Positions 1-5,594 of a stretch of 6,141 bases of DNA are shown here, one piece after another. The position numbers and the translations under genes are program-made. Source of the DNA: Planctomycetota bacterium (GTDB lineage: Bacteria > Planctomycetota > Phycisphaerae > WQYP01). The stretch is taken from positions 1 to 6,141 of the forward strand of contig JAJZCT010000221.1 in the NCBI GenBank assembly GCA_021828925.1, in the 5' to 3' direction. Position 1 is the first letter of the stretch, and each line of letters starts with the position of its first letter. Under the pieces are notes generated by a model. The model saw only the letters and a list, made by a program, of their open reading frames with translations. It searched no databases and had not been told where the DNA came from.

Positions 1-1084
1 CACCCGCCAACAGCAGCATGACCACATAGGCCACATAAAACCAGGGAGCATCGCGCACGGACTTGTTCAGTGAATGCGCCCAGCCGAACAATTCACCCAG
101 CGCCCAACTTGTGGAAAGGGAAACACACAGCGCACCCAGCAACCCCGCATCAAAAAGACCAATGGCGAAAAGAACCTCGGCCCATCGGCCCCAATCAGTC
201 CCGGCCGGCATAACCTTGGGCATTTGCAGGGCCGCCTGCTGCGCTGAAGTTACCACCATCTTCCCATGCGGATTGAAATAAAATACGCTGGCGGTGGCTA
301 TGATGATGAATGCCGCGACAACACACGTTAACAGGGCGCCGGCTAAAGTATCAATTTTCCCCATCTTGATATCGTGGACATCCATGCCCTTATCCACCAC
401 CGCCGACTGTTGAAAGAATATCTGCCAAGGCGTAATGGTCGTGCCAATATTGGCCATAATCAGTGTAATCATGGCCGACATCGGCAGAATTCCGACCAAT
501 GTCGGTGCGAAGAACCCCTTCCCCACCGCCAGCCACCCCTCTTTGACGTTGCCCGTCTGCATGGCCCAGAACGCCGCCGGTATGTAGACAAAATTGAAAA
601 GGCAGAACAACATGGTGAGTTTTTCAAACGTCCAATATTTTCCGGTCACCACAATGCCAAAAAGCAGCAATGTGACGCCCAGGAATGTGATCCATGCGGG
701 AACGCCGAAAATGCTCATGGCCTGGGTCATGCCGATATATTCGGTCACCAAGGTAAGCCAATTAACCACCGCCAGGTCGAAGATTGAAAAACATCCCCAG
801 AACGGACCGAAGGAATCAAAAATGGCCTCCGCATGGCCGCGTTTGGTCACCGCACCAAGCCGCACCGTCATCTCCTGCACGAAATACGCCATCGGCACGA
901 GAATGATGAACGCCCATAGCAGATTAAACCCCGTTAAAGCTCCGGTCTGAACGTACGTGGATATGCCGCCGGCGTCGTTGTCGGCAATCATGGTGATCAT
1001 GCCCGGACCAATAACCGCGGCCAGCAGCAGCATGCGCCGGCGCGACCGGCCCAGCCAGTGAATGCTTTTGTTAATCCAATACAC
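1..1084 (-). CDS. Nramp-related (SLC11-like) divalent metal transporter, partial: N-terminal 361 residues
   Basis: This is an inner-membrane symporter-like protein of the Nramp/SLC11 fold. The frame is open from a GTG at 1084 to the left edge, so the C-terminal helices are missing. TM1 holds GPGMITMIADNDAGG (residues 26-40), which matches the Nramp GPG...DPGN helix break. TM3 holds VTEYIGM (113-119), and TM6 holds NIGTTITPWQIFFQQS (212-227), matching the Nramp MPH helix break. The aspartate is kept (D37), but Asn of DPGN is Gly40, Met of MPH is Thr218 and His is Trp220. From memory of the family, loss of the Met is typical of Nramp-related Mg2+ transporters and related groups, so Mg2+ or another hard cation is more likely than Mn2+/Fe2+; this is inference. 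An in-frame TGA lies two codons upstream of the GTG, and AGGTG lies 4 nt before it. ATG at codon 18 is possible but has no ribosome site and would remove the basic N-terminal segment. Hydrophobic helices and C/G-ending codons run throughout. Family call is firm; substrate is not. Confidence 0.93.
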   Translation of the reverse strand, partial: MYWINKSIHWLGRSRRRMLLLAAVIGPGMITMIADNDAGGISTYVQTGALTGFNLLWAFIILVPMAYFVQEMTVRLGAVTKRGHAEAIFDSFGPFWGCFSIFDLAVVNWLTLVTEYIGMTQAMSIFGVPAWITFLGVTLLLFGIVVTGKYWTFEKLTMLFCLFNFVYIPAAFWAMQTGNVKEGWLAVGKGFFAPTLVGILPMSAMITLIMANIGTTITPWQIFFQQSAVVDKGMDVHDIKMGKIDTLAGALLTCVVAAFIIIATASVFYFNPHGKMVVTSAQQAALQMPKVMPAGTDWGRWAEVLFAIGLFDAGLLGALCVSLSTSWALGELFGWAHSLNKSVRDAPWFYVAYVVMLLLAG

Positions 1085-1216
1085 CGATCACCTGATCTTG
1101 GAAACACCAACTCCCGGATTACACGTCTGCCAGACGGTAGTACTAATTGCGGTTTGACCGACGACTTCCCAACCCTGCCCTGGTCGCACAACGCGTTACC
1201 GGCGTTTAAATACCGG
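1076..1216 (-). promoter_or_regulatory. Structured 5' leader of the Nramp-related gene
   Basis: If transcription starts near 1216, as the promoter at 1223-1252 suggests, the leader is about 130 nt. It can fold a hairpin at 1124-1136 (CGTCT/AGACG, 3-nt loop). It can also fold a start-site stem-loop at 1076-1101: the perfect inverted repeat GATCA-CC-TGATC (plus-strand view) places the AGGTG ribosome site in its loop, and CCAA/UUGG arms close around the GTG start. This arrangement could control translation. I do not recognise the M-box or yybP-ykoY motifs, so calling it a riboswitch would be speculation. Confidence 0.3.
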
Positions 1217-1222
1217 AATTTT

Positions 1223-1252
1223 ATATTATGTCGGTGCCGGTGAAATTTGTCA
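1223..1252 (-). promoter_or_regulatory. Candidate sigma70 promoter for the Nramp-related gene
   Basis: Read on the minus strand, TGACAA (1252-1247) and TAATAT (1228-1223) are separated by 18 nt in a locally AT-rich patch. The match is moderate. It is the best-placed promoter upstream of the transporter and would give a leader of about 130 nt. Confidence 0.35.
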
Positions 1253-1283
1253 CGCGAAACAGAGACAAGTACGGAAAAAATGT

Positions 1284-1496
1284 TCAGTGCGCGGTCTGGA
1301 GCCAAGTGAGCCTTTGATTCACCACAATGGCCCCGCGGAGGGCGATGTATTTGATTTGGCTGGCGATGTGATACAACACAGGCAGGCCGCTAAACCCAAA
1401 GGGTACACGTGGGGTCAAAACCGTCCGGAACACAGTAACACAAAACCAGCGAAGATTTAACAAATTCTTAACCCACGCCCGAGCGTAAAATATGGT
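1284..1496 (-). other. Stretch without a convincing gene: protein-like open frame lacking a good start
   Basis: The ~400 bases between the transporter promoter and the next promoter (1253-1656) hold no clear gene. On the minus strand, 70 codons stay open between TAA at 1497-1499 and TGA at 1284-1286. The C-terminal half (for example LPVLYHIASQIKYIALRG) has coding-like C/G-ending codons. There is no ATG; the first TTG would be at 1463 with no ribosome site. The exactly codon-aligned opposite frame (plus strand, GTG 1287 to TAA 1460, 57 codons) is open too and rich in G at first codon positions. A neighbouring minus frame at 1468-1653 encodes one hydrophobic stretch (LIQIGGSLVLGTSAALAVWL). It overlaps this frame in another phase and has only TTG/GTG starts. 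A decayed gene or chance open frames are both possible. Confidence 0.2.
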
Positions 1497-1616
1497 TTAC
1501 TGTTGGCCATGGGCACAGCGTGTCATGGGTCCGGCTTATTCGCTCCGGAGCCAACCACACCGCCAGTGCCGCGGATGTTCCCAGCACCAACGACCCACCT
1601 ATCTGGATCAGCACGC

Positions 1617-1651
1617 CCCTCGCTGCTTCGCCCTCGCTACTTCGCCCTCGC
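1617..1651. repeat. 14-bp direct tandem repeat, 2.5 copies
   Basis: The unit CCCTCGCTGCTTCG (1617-1630) is followed by CCCTCGCTACTTCG (1631-1644, one change) and then CCCTCGC (1645-1651). It sits just upstream of the promoter at 1657-1685. The unit is not a multiple of three. It may be a slippage-prone microsatellite or a set of protein-binding sites. Confidence 0.8.
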
Positions 1652-1656
1652 AACCA

Positions 1657-1685
1657 TTGACGCCGCCCGTGTCGCGCGTTAACTT
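1657..1685 (+). promoter_or_regulatory. Candidate sigma70 promoter for the small membrane-protein pair
   Basis: TTGACG (1657-1662) and TAACTT (1680-1685) are separated by exactly 17 nt. The -35 matches five of six consensus bases and the -10 is weak. The predicted start near 1692 gives a leader of about 30 nt before the GTG at 1724. Confidence 0.45.
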
Positions 1686-1723
1686 GAGCTTCATTAAAAA
1701 AGAGAGTTCACAAAGGGACCGCC

Positions 1724-2038
1724 GTGGCAGATAATGCTAAAAGCCTGTCCGAGACAATTCCACCTGAAGCACGTTCGTTTCGGCGGAATGCAGTTGCGTT
1801 AATCATGATGCATTGGATGATGGCGTTTGGTTCTTTCGCATTTGTTTCCATGTGCAGCGCAAGCTATCGGGGATGGGGAGTCGCCATTATCCCAGACCTT
1901 GTCGGGTTGGCGCTTCTGGACCGCCGCCGCAATGATAACAAGCATCGGCCTGACGATGGGCGATATGTGATTTGGCTGGCCATCAATTTGGCCGCATACG
2001 CTGTAATAGCCTTTGTTTTGTCGTTCCGGGGTTTTTAG
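1724..2038 (+). CDS. Small membrane protein, 104 aa, unknown function
   Basis: I do not recognise a family. The protein starts with a hydrophilic segment (residues 1-21) ending in basic residues. A long hydrophobic helix follows at about 23-46 (ALIMMHWMMAFGSFAF and on), then a shorter apolar stretch at about 51-65. A basic/acidic loop at 66-80 (DRRRNDNKHRPDDGR) precedes a final helix at about 81-101. The pattern suggests two, perhaps three, membrane passes with the charged loop probably cytoplasmic. The start is GTG at 1724, with AAGGGA ending 5 nt before it; there is no earlier start in the frame with such a site. It is followed after 29 nt by a second small membrane-protein gene on the same strand, so the two are probably co-transcribed and may act together. 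Gene status is supported by the ribosome site, promoter and hydrophobic pattern; function is unknown. Confidence 0.7.
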   Translation: MADNAKSLSETIPPEARSFRRNAVALIMMHWMMAFGSFAFVSMCSASYRGWGVAIIPDLVGLALLDRRRNDNKHRPDDGRYVIWLAINLAAYAVIAFVLSFRGF

Positions 2039-2067
2039 TCTGTTTTCATATTCAAGGGGAACGGGCA

Positions 2068-2442
2068 ATGACCGAGCCGATAGTGCAAGATCAGGCGGGA
2101 AAAGATTCCAACCGGTCGGGAAAGCTCGTTCGCACCGCTTTGGCAGTATTTCCCGTATTGCTACTTTCCGCAAACTGCGTCATTTATTACGGAATGCTCC
2201 AACAACAGGTTTGGATTCGGGGCGACAGCTCTTGGCATACGGATACTTTTGAGCTAGCCCACCGATGGAGAGTGCCTGTTGCCTCCTCCGCCTACCTTAC
2301 GGCAGCCGTAGTTACGATCGCGTTGGTCAACACAACATGTCTGATCCTGTTTATTAGCCGAGGGAAGCCGTTCCGCCCCTGGCTGCCGGGGTTTATCATT
2401 GCCACGGTCTCTGCGATCCTGTCAATGATGCTGTTCTCCTGA
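2068..2442 (+). CDS. Small three-helix membrane protein, 124 aa, unknown function
   Basis: I do not recognise a family. The ATG at 2068 is preceded by AAGGGGA with a 7-nt spacing. The frame is open upstream to 1972, but that extension overlaps the previous gene and lacks a ribosome site, so 2068 was chosen. After a polar N-terminus (1-22), helices are predicted at about 23-46 (ALAVFPVLLLSANCVIYYG), 71-97 (ASSAYLTAAVVTIALVNTT and on) and 105-123. The loop between helices 1 and 2 (about 46-70) contains charged and tryptophan residues (RGDSSWHTD) and is probably outside the membrane. It lies 29 nt after the 104-aa membrane protein in the same operon. No catalytic or metal motif is visible; a two-component membrane complex is one possibility, not shown by the sequence. 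Confidence 0.75.
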   Translation: MTEPIVQDQAGKDSNRSGKLVRTALAVFPVLLLSANCVIYYGMLQQQVWIRGDSSWHTDTFELAHRWRVPVASSAYLTAAVVTIALVNTTCLILFISRGKPFRPWLPGFIIATVSAILSMMLFS

Positions 2443-2521
2443 CGTAGCGAGGTGGCTTGTCGCGGCGCATTTACCTGCGGCCCCGAAGCGGGAAATTCTC
2501 TCCGTGCCCCGCGGCCAAGGC

Positions 2522-2551
2522 TTGCCATTCGGACGTAGCGGTGCCTACGAT
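2522..2551 (+). promoter_or_regulatory. Candidate promoter of the aldo/keto reductase gene
   Basis: TTGCCA (2522-2527) and TACGAT (2546-2551) are separated by 18 nt. Transcription would start near 2558, about 23 nt before the ATG. The gene therefore appears to be transcribed separately from the upstream membrane-protein pair. Confidence 0.45.
2534..2549. promoter_or_regulatory. Inverted repeat in the reductase promoter, possible operator
   Basis: CGTAG-CGGTGC-CTACG (perfect 5-bp arms, 6-nt centre) lies across the spacer and -10 box of the promoter at 2522-2551. The left half belongs to GACGTAGCG, which is repeated exactly at 2441-2449, right at the end of the upstream gene. This placement would suit a repressor site, but short arms like these also arise by chance. 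Confidence 0.3.
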
Positions 2552-2580
2552 ACACTTTGTGGTGCAATAAGGAGTTGGTA

Positions 2581-3567
2581 ATGCACATGCGATCTTTAGG
2601 AAAAAATGGCCCGCACGTTTCAGCGATCGGGTTGGGCTGTATGGGAATGAGTGAATTTTATGGCCCCGCCGATGATGCCCAATCCATCGCGGTCATTCAT
2701 GAATATCTGGCCGTCGGCGGCAACTTTCTGGATACCGCCGATATGTATGGCGTAGGGCATAATGAAACGCTGGTCGGCAAGGCGATAAAAGATCGCAGAA
2801 GCAACGTGTTCCTCGCCACCAAGTTTGGAAACGTGCGCGGACCCAAAGGGGAATTCCTGCGCGTATGCGGCACGCCGGAATATGTGAAGCAGGCCTGTGA
2901 GGCCAGCCTGCTGCGCCTCGGTGTGGATTATATTGATTTGTACTACCAGCACCGCGTAGATACTTCCACGGCGATTGAAGATACCGTCGGAGCCATGGCC
3001 GAGCTGGTCCAGGCCGGTACAGTAAAATATCTGGGCTTGTCCGAAGCAGGTGGTGAAACACTTCGGCGGGCCGCGCAAGTTCATAAAATATCAGCCCTGC
3101 AAAGTGAGTACTCGCTTTGGACCCGCGATCCCGAAGACGGCGTATTAAATATTTGCCGGGATTTGGGAATCGCCTTTGTGGCGTATAGCCCGTTGGGGCG
3201 CGGATTTTTGACCGGTCAGATAAAAAAACCCGAGGATTTGGCCGCCAATGACAATCGCCGAAATCACCCCCGATTTCAAAATGAAAACTTTCAAAAAAAT
3301 CTGGAACTTGTCAAAAAAGTGCAGGAACTCGCGGAAGAAAAACAGTGCACGCCCAGCCAACTGGCTTTAGCCTGGGTGCTTTCCCGCGGCACCGATGTGA
3401 TCCCCATCCCCGGCACGCGCCGCAGTAAGTATCTCCATGAGAATCTCGCCGCACAGGACATCATTCTGACCGCGAATGATGTCAGCCGCATCAACGCCGC
3501 CGCCCCCAAAGGCGCAACCGCCGGCCTGCGCTATCCCGCCCCCATGATGGAGCGGCTGGGGAAGTAA
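2581..3567 (+). CDS. Aldo/keto reductase, NADP(H)-dependent, 328 aa
   Basis: This is a soluble (alpha/beta)8-barrel oxidoreductase that reduces an aldehyde or ketone with NADPH. The N-terminal [19 protein letters not shown] is characteristic. The catalytic tetrad is present: D51 and Y56 in [10 protein letters not shown]81 in LATKFG and H124 in YYQHRVD. Cofactor-binding motifs are also present: [10 protein letters not shown] (203-212) and IPGTRR (276-281) followed by ENLAA. Length and motifs fit complete YakC/AKR13-like enzymes, but the natural substrate cannot be read from the sequence. ATG 2581 is chosen because TAAGGAG ends 6 nt before it; an ATG at 2587 and an upstream GTG/ATG frame at 2557 fit less well. 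It has its own promoter, and its 3' end converges with the nucleotidyltransferase gene 42 nt away. Housekeeping detoxification or sugar metabolism is likely. Confidence 0.96.
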   Translation: MHMRSLGKNGPHVSAIGLGCMGMSEFYGPADDAQSIAVIHEYLAVGGNFLDTADMYGVGHNETLVGKAIKDRRSNVFLATKFGNVRGPKGEFLRVCGTPEYVKQACEASLLRLGVDYIDLYYQHRVDTSTAIEDTVGAMAELVQAGTVKYLGLSEAGGETLRRAAQVHKISALQSEYSLWTRDPEDGVLNICRDLGIAFVAYSPLGRGFLTGQIKKPEDLAANDNRRNHPRFQNENFQKNLELVKKVQELAEEKQCTPSQLALAWVLSRGTDVIPIPGTRRSKYLHENLAAQDIILTANDVSRINAAAPKGATAGLRYPAPMMERLGK

Positions 3568-3569
3568 CG

Positions 3570-3609
3570 GACCAATCAAGGATATCCCGCAATAGCAGTC
3601 GGGTTGGTC
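3570..3609. terminator. Candidate bidirectional terminator stem between converging genes
   Basis: GACCAATC (3570-3577) can pair with GGTTGGTC (3602-3609) over 8 positions with one G-T wobble, leaving a 24-nt loop. It fills almost the whole 42-bp gap between the stop of the reductase and the stop of the nucleotidyltransferase. There is no T-tract on either side, so an intrinsic terminator is uncertain. Confidence 0.3.
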
Positions 3610-3900
3610 TCACAGCGGTACCGCCTCTTTCATTACATGATGACGAAATCGCGGACGCAAACCGTCCTCGTCGAGTACGTCAACCTTTACTCCAAGCAGG
3701 TCTTGCAAATCCATTACCAATTCACCATGATCGAAAAGCGTGCGGTCCGGATCGAATCGCACCAGGATATCCAGATCCGATGATGCGTTTGCCTGCCCCC
3801 GCGCCACGGACCCGAAGATGCGCAAATCATGGGCACCATTTTGCCGGGCCACCGTCAGAATATCGTCACGTCGTTGCCGAACTTCTTGCATGCTGATCAT
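3610..3900 (-). CDS. Minimal nucleotidyltransferase (MntA-like antitoxin family), 96 aa
   Basis: This is a small polymerase-beta-fold nucleotidyltransferase. The defining GS-x10-DxD motif is at residues 30-44 (FGSVARGQANASSDLDILV region): G30, S31, D42 and D44. The third metal-binding aspartate is D74 in VKVDVL. Length is typical for the MNT partner of HEPN-MNT toxin-antitoxin modules, in which MntA-type enzymes can modify (AMPylate) the HEPN RNase and silence it. The start is ATG 3900, with AAGGAG 6 nt upstream. The frame extends to 4023, but the extra 41 residues are arginine/proline-rich and not conserved-looking. No HEPN (HepT/DUF86) gene is seen downstream, where the reductase converges, or directly upstream. 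The active site looks intact, so the gene is either an orphan or its partner lies elsewhere. Confidence 0.9.
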   Translation of the reverse strand: MISMQEVRQRRDDILTVARQNGAHDLRIFGSVARGQANASSDLDILVRFDPDRTLFDHGELVMDLQDLLGVKVDVLDEDGLRPRFRHHVMKEAVPL

Positions 3901-4088
3901 CCTGAACTCCTTATGCGGCAAGTTTTCGGGCCAGGGACTGCCTGATTTCCGCGGCTTAAGCCATCGGGTGCCCCGCCGCCAAAAATCTCGGCTCGTCGGG
4001 GTGGGTAGCGGGAAATCATCCATCGTCCATCAGTTCAATATGCCGCCGGATAATCACCCCGCCTATCCGCACGGTTTTATTACGTTAC

Positions 4089-4118
4089 ACAATACCGTGG
4101 AAGTGCGGCAAAAATCAA
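4089..4118 (-). promoter_or_regulatory. Weak candidate promoter for the nucleotidyltransferase
   Basis: On the minus strand, TTGATT (4118-4113) and TATTGT (4094-4089) are 18 nt apart, each matching four of six consensus bases. The resulting leader would be long, about 180 nt, which lowers confidence. Confidence 0.25.
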
Positions 4119-4174
4119 TCTGGCGGCGAAAATTGTGATAGGTAACGATGCGTCATCATGGGCGGCCATGTTAG

Positions 4175-4195
4175 CCGGTGGATTTAATCCACCGG
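4175..4195. repeat. REP-like 21-nt palindrome
   Basis: CCGGTGGAT and ATCCACCGG are perfect 9-nt arms around a 3-nt centre; the two bases flanking the middle base also pair, so the symmetry covers the whole element except that middle base. It lies in an intergenic position just after the minus-strand frame ending at 4218. A second CACCG/CGGTG pair continues on the right side (4190-4217), so a larger fold is possible. GC-rich palindromes with this AT centre recall interspersed extragenic palindromes of some bacterial genomes. It could also act as a transcription end or mRNA-stability element for the protease operon; no T-tract follows. Confidence 0.6.
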
Positions 4196-4217
4196 TGACC
4201 GCCGACCGATAACGGTG

Positions 4218-4343
4218 TCACATTTTCCTGAACTCCGCCAACGCCGCGTCTTTGGTTTCCTGCGGCACAAGGGGGAAAGTGGGGATGTGGACGAATGCGG
4301 GTTCGGATAGGCGTCGTGGCTGATACTTGAATTTCGCGGTCCT
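4218..4343 (-). pseudogene. Protein-like C-terminal fragment without a start
   Basis: Directly after the protease stop codon, a different minus-strand frame stays open for 41 codons and ends at TGA (4218-4220). It reads naturally as a protein C-terminus, for example FVHIPTFPLVPQETKDAALA followed by EFRKM. An in-frame TAA (4344-4346) precedes it. There is no start codon before the GTG well inside the fragment, and no ribosome site. The palindrome at 4175-4195 begins 22 nt beyond its stop. A plausible reading is the tail of a gene whose front was deleted, with the palindrome marking its original 3' end. I do not recognise the parent family; chance cannot be excluded at this length. Confidence 0.35.
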
Positions 4344-4348
4344 TTAGA

Positions 4349-5320
4349 TTATTCGGCATTGAACGGAGGGCCGCCAACTTCCTGTTTAGGTGAGGTGGTG
4401 TTAGGCGAGCTTGGCGCGTGCTGTTTTATTAGAGTAGCGCCCGCGTGGTTTTCAATAATCTTGATTGCCGGGGTATTCATCAGGGCGTGCATGTAGCAGT
4501 GGTGCACTGTTAATATCAGATCCTGAAGTTTCTGGTCTGATTCAATCTCCAATATTTTCAGCCCCATTGCCTTGCAGTCCTCCGCGTGGATATGCTTGCC
4601 ATGGGTCTTATGCTTCTGGTAATTGGCGAGTTGCTTTGCGATCTTAGTTGCTTTCTTCCTGGCGTCTGCTTGGCTGGCGAACATTACTTTCTCAAGTTGC
4701 TCACGAACGAAATTGTTGGACCATTGGATTGCGTTCGAGCACTGGCCCAGAAACGTCGGCTGGTACTTGCCGATAATGACCTGCCAGACGGCCGCACTAG
4801 CGGGGTCCTTTTTTATTTCCTTCACTGCGCGCTCAAATTCACGAATAACGCCATACGCCGGAACTCCGCGCACCTGTGGGTCAATGGGACCAAGGTTTGA
4901 CTGCTTCCCCATGAGGATTTCCTTACAGGAACAAGCTATTACCGTGCCTGCCGACATGGCTAACTGCGGAACCACGGCGCGGATATTATCATCAAACATT
5001 TTCTGCAGGTAGTTGACGATGGATTGCGTCGATGCAATATCACCGCCGGGTGTATGCAAAATCAGGTCCAGTCCCTTGGCCCGATCAAGTTTATGCACAG
5101 CCATCATAAAGCCGTTCTTGTCTTCGTCGTTAATCTCCATCCCAACGACCAACTGCTTGGAAAGCCAGCCGGAATAATATGCGATAACGTTGCGCCCTGT
5201 GTGCTGGTGCAACTCCTTAAGGTACTTCTGCCGTACCAGAGCAAGGCTCTGCTGTGCCATGCTCTGGTGCTGGAGAATTTGGAGATTAATTTCGTTCTGA
5301 ACATCGCCCCAATTCGGCAT
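4349..5320 (-). CDS. SDH-type serine protease (ClpP/SppA fold), 323 aa
   Basis: This is a serine protease of the crotonase/ClpP superfamily, closest to the serine-dehydrogenase-proteinase (SDH_sah) family, whose members are annotated as ATP-independent peptidases and are often membrane-associated. The N-terminal 40 residues are a Gln-rich helical segment (LQILQHQSMAQQSLALVRQK). The core contains IAYYSGWL (46-53), the oxyanion-hole segment LILHTPGGD (86-94), the probable nucleophile S123 in QLAMSAGTVIA and the family motif SNLGPIDPQ (141-149). A lysine-rich helical region follows (about 205-250), then GKHIHAEDCKAMGL (241-254). The last 30 residues are Pro/Ser/Thr-rich and probably disordered. 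No signal peptide or membrane helix is visible. ATG 5320 has GAGG 4 nt upstream; this site overlaps the stop region of the 69-aa gene 12 nt before, so translation is probably coupled. Length is normal for the family. Confidence 0.9.
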   Translation of the reverse strand: MPNWGDVQNEINLQILQHQSMAQQSLALVRQKYLKELHQHTGRNVIAYYSGWLSKQLVVGMEINDEDKNGFMMAVHKLDRAKGLDLILHTPGGDIASTQSIVNYLQKMFDDNIRAVVPQLAMSAGTVIACSCKEILMGKQSNLGPIDPQVRGVPAYGVIREFERAVKEIKKDPASAAVWQVIIGKYQPTFLGQCSNAIQWSNNFVREQLEKVMFASQADARKKATKIAKQLANYQKHKTHGKHIHAEDCKAMGLKILEIESDQKLQDLILTVHHCYMHALMNTPAIKIIENHAGATLIKQHAPSSPNTTSPKQEVGGPPFNAE

Positions 5321-5332
5321 TTGTCCTCATCC

Positions 5333-5542
5333 TTATGACTTGGCGTGGAACGCTGAAGTCGTGGTAACCGTGGGGACCGAAGGAAACGGAAATGGCTGCT
5401 CCAACGAATATTGCTCACTCTGGTCAGGTGCCAAAGGGGTAGTGGGAGAAAAATAGCGCCTGTGCAGTGAAATAAGCTTGGAATCGCCCGATCTTTCCTT
5501 TTTTCTGCGTCCGACGCTTGGCTTTATTTTGCTTCGGTTCAT
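5333..5542 (-). CDS. Small basic, proline-rich protein, 69 aa, unknown function
   Basis: I do not recognise a family. The N-terminal third is strongly basic (MNRSKIKPSVGRRKKER), followed by a Pro/Ser/Thr-rich, probably disordered tail (for example PFPFPSVPTVTTTS). There is no membrane segment. ATG 5542 has GGAG with a 7-nt spacing; a TTG at 5569 in the same frame has no ribosome site. The stop lies 12 nt before the SDH-type protease start, and the protease ribosome site overlaps it, so the two are very likely one operon. The near-consensus promoter at 5595-5622 lies about 50 nt upstream. It might be a substrate, adaptor or regulator of the protease, or a leader frame that couples its translation; these are inferences. 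Confidence 0.6.
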   Translation of the reverse strand: MNRSKIKPSVGRRKKERSGDSKLISLHRRYFSPTTPLAPDQSEQYSLEQPFPFPSVPTVTTTSAFHAKS

Positions 5543-5594
5543 GGATGCACTCCAGATTTTGCAATTCAATAATAGAACTTAACTACCGTGTTTA

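Larger units (their letters stand above)
3901..4217. other. Intergenic region upstream of the nucleotidyltransferase; no gene seen
   Basis: About 317 bases without a supportable gene. They hold a possible minus-strand promoter (4089-4118) and the palindrome at 4175-4195. Two short minus-strand frames look slightly protein-like: one ends in AEIRQSLARKLAA before TAA just upstream of the nucleotidyltransferase ribosome site, the other ends in GGVIIRRHIELMDDG before a TGA near 4019. Neither has an acceptable start. They may be remnants of an older gene such as a lost partner, but this cannot be shown. Confidence 0.5.

Noticed and set aside
374..950. Plus-strand open frames at 374-787 and 594-950
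   Set aside because: They lie opposite the Nramp-related gene; their products are rich in His/Arg/Asn with no domain, while the minus strand shows clear transporter motifs.
1085..1100. Plus-strand ACCTGATC-like word resembling part of a TPP riboswitch
   Set aside because: The other conserved TPP elements such as CTGAGA are absent, and the word is explained by the GATC inverted repeat over the ribosome site.
997..1305. Minus-strand frame of 102 codons overlapping the start of the transporter
   Set aside because: It runs in a different phase through the leader and the first transporter codons, has no ribosome site and has an unlikely composition.
1799..2173. Minus-strand 124-codon frame opposite the membrane-protein pair
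   Set aside because: It is antisense to genes with good ribosome sites and hydrophobic helices; its product is low-complexity and charged.
2620..3084. Long minus-strand frames inside the reductase gene
   Set aside because: They are antisense shadows of a gene with complete catalytic and cofactor motifs.
3740..4138. Plus-strand 132-codon frame
   Set aside because: It is antisense to the nucleotidyltransferase and continues into intergenic DNA; it is Arg/Ser-rich without a motif or ribosome site.
4171..4377. Minus-strand 68-codon frame overlapping the protease end and the palindrome
   Set aside because: It reads through the palindrome and shows no protein character; another phase at 4218-4343 looks more natural.
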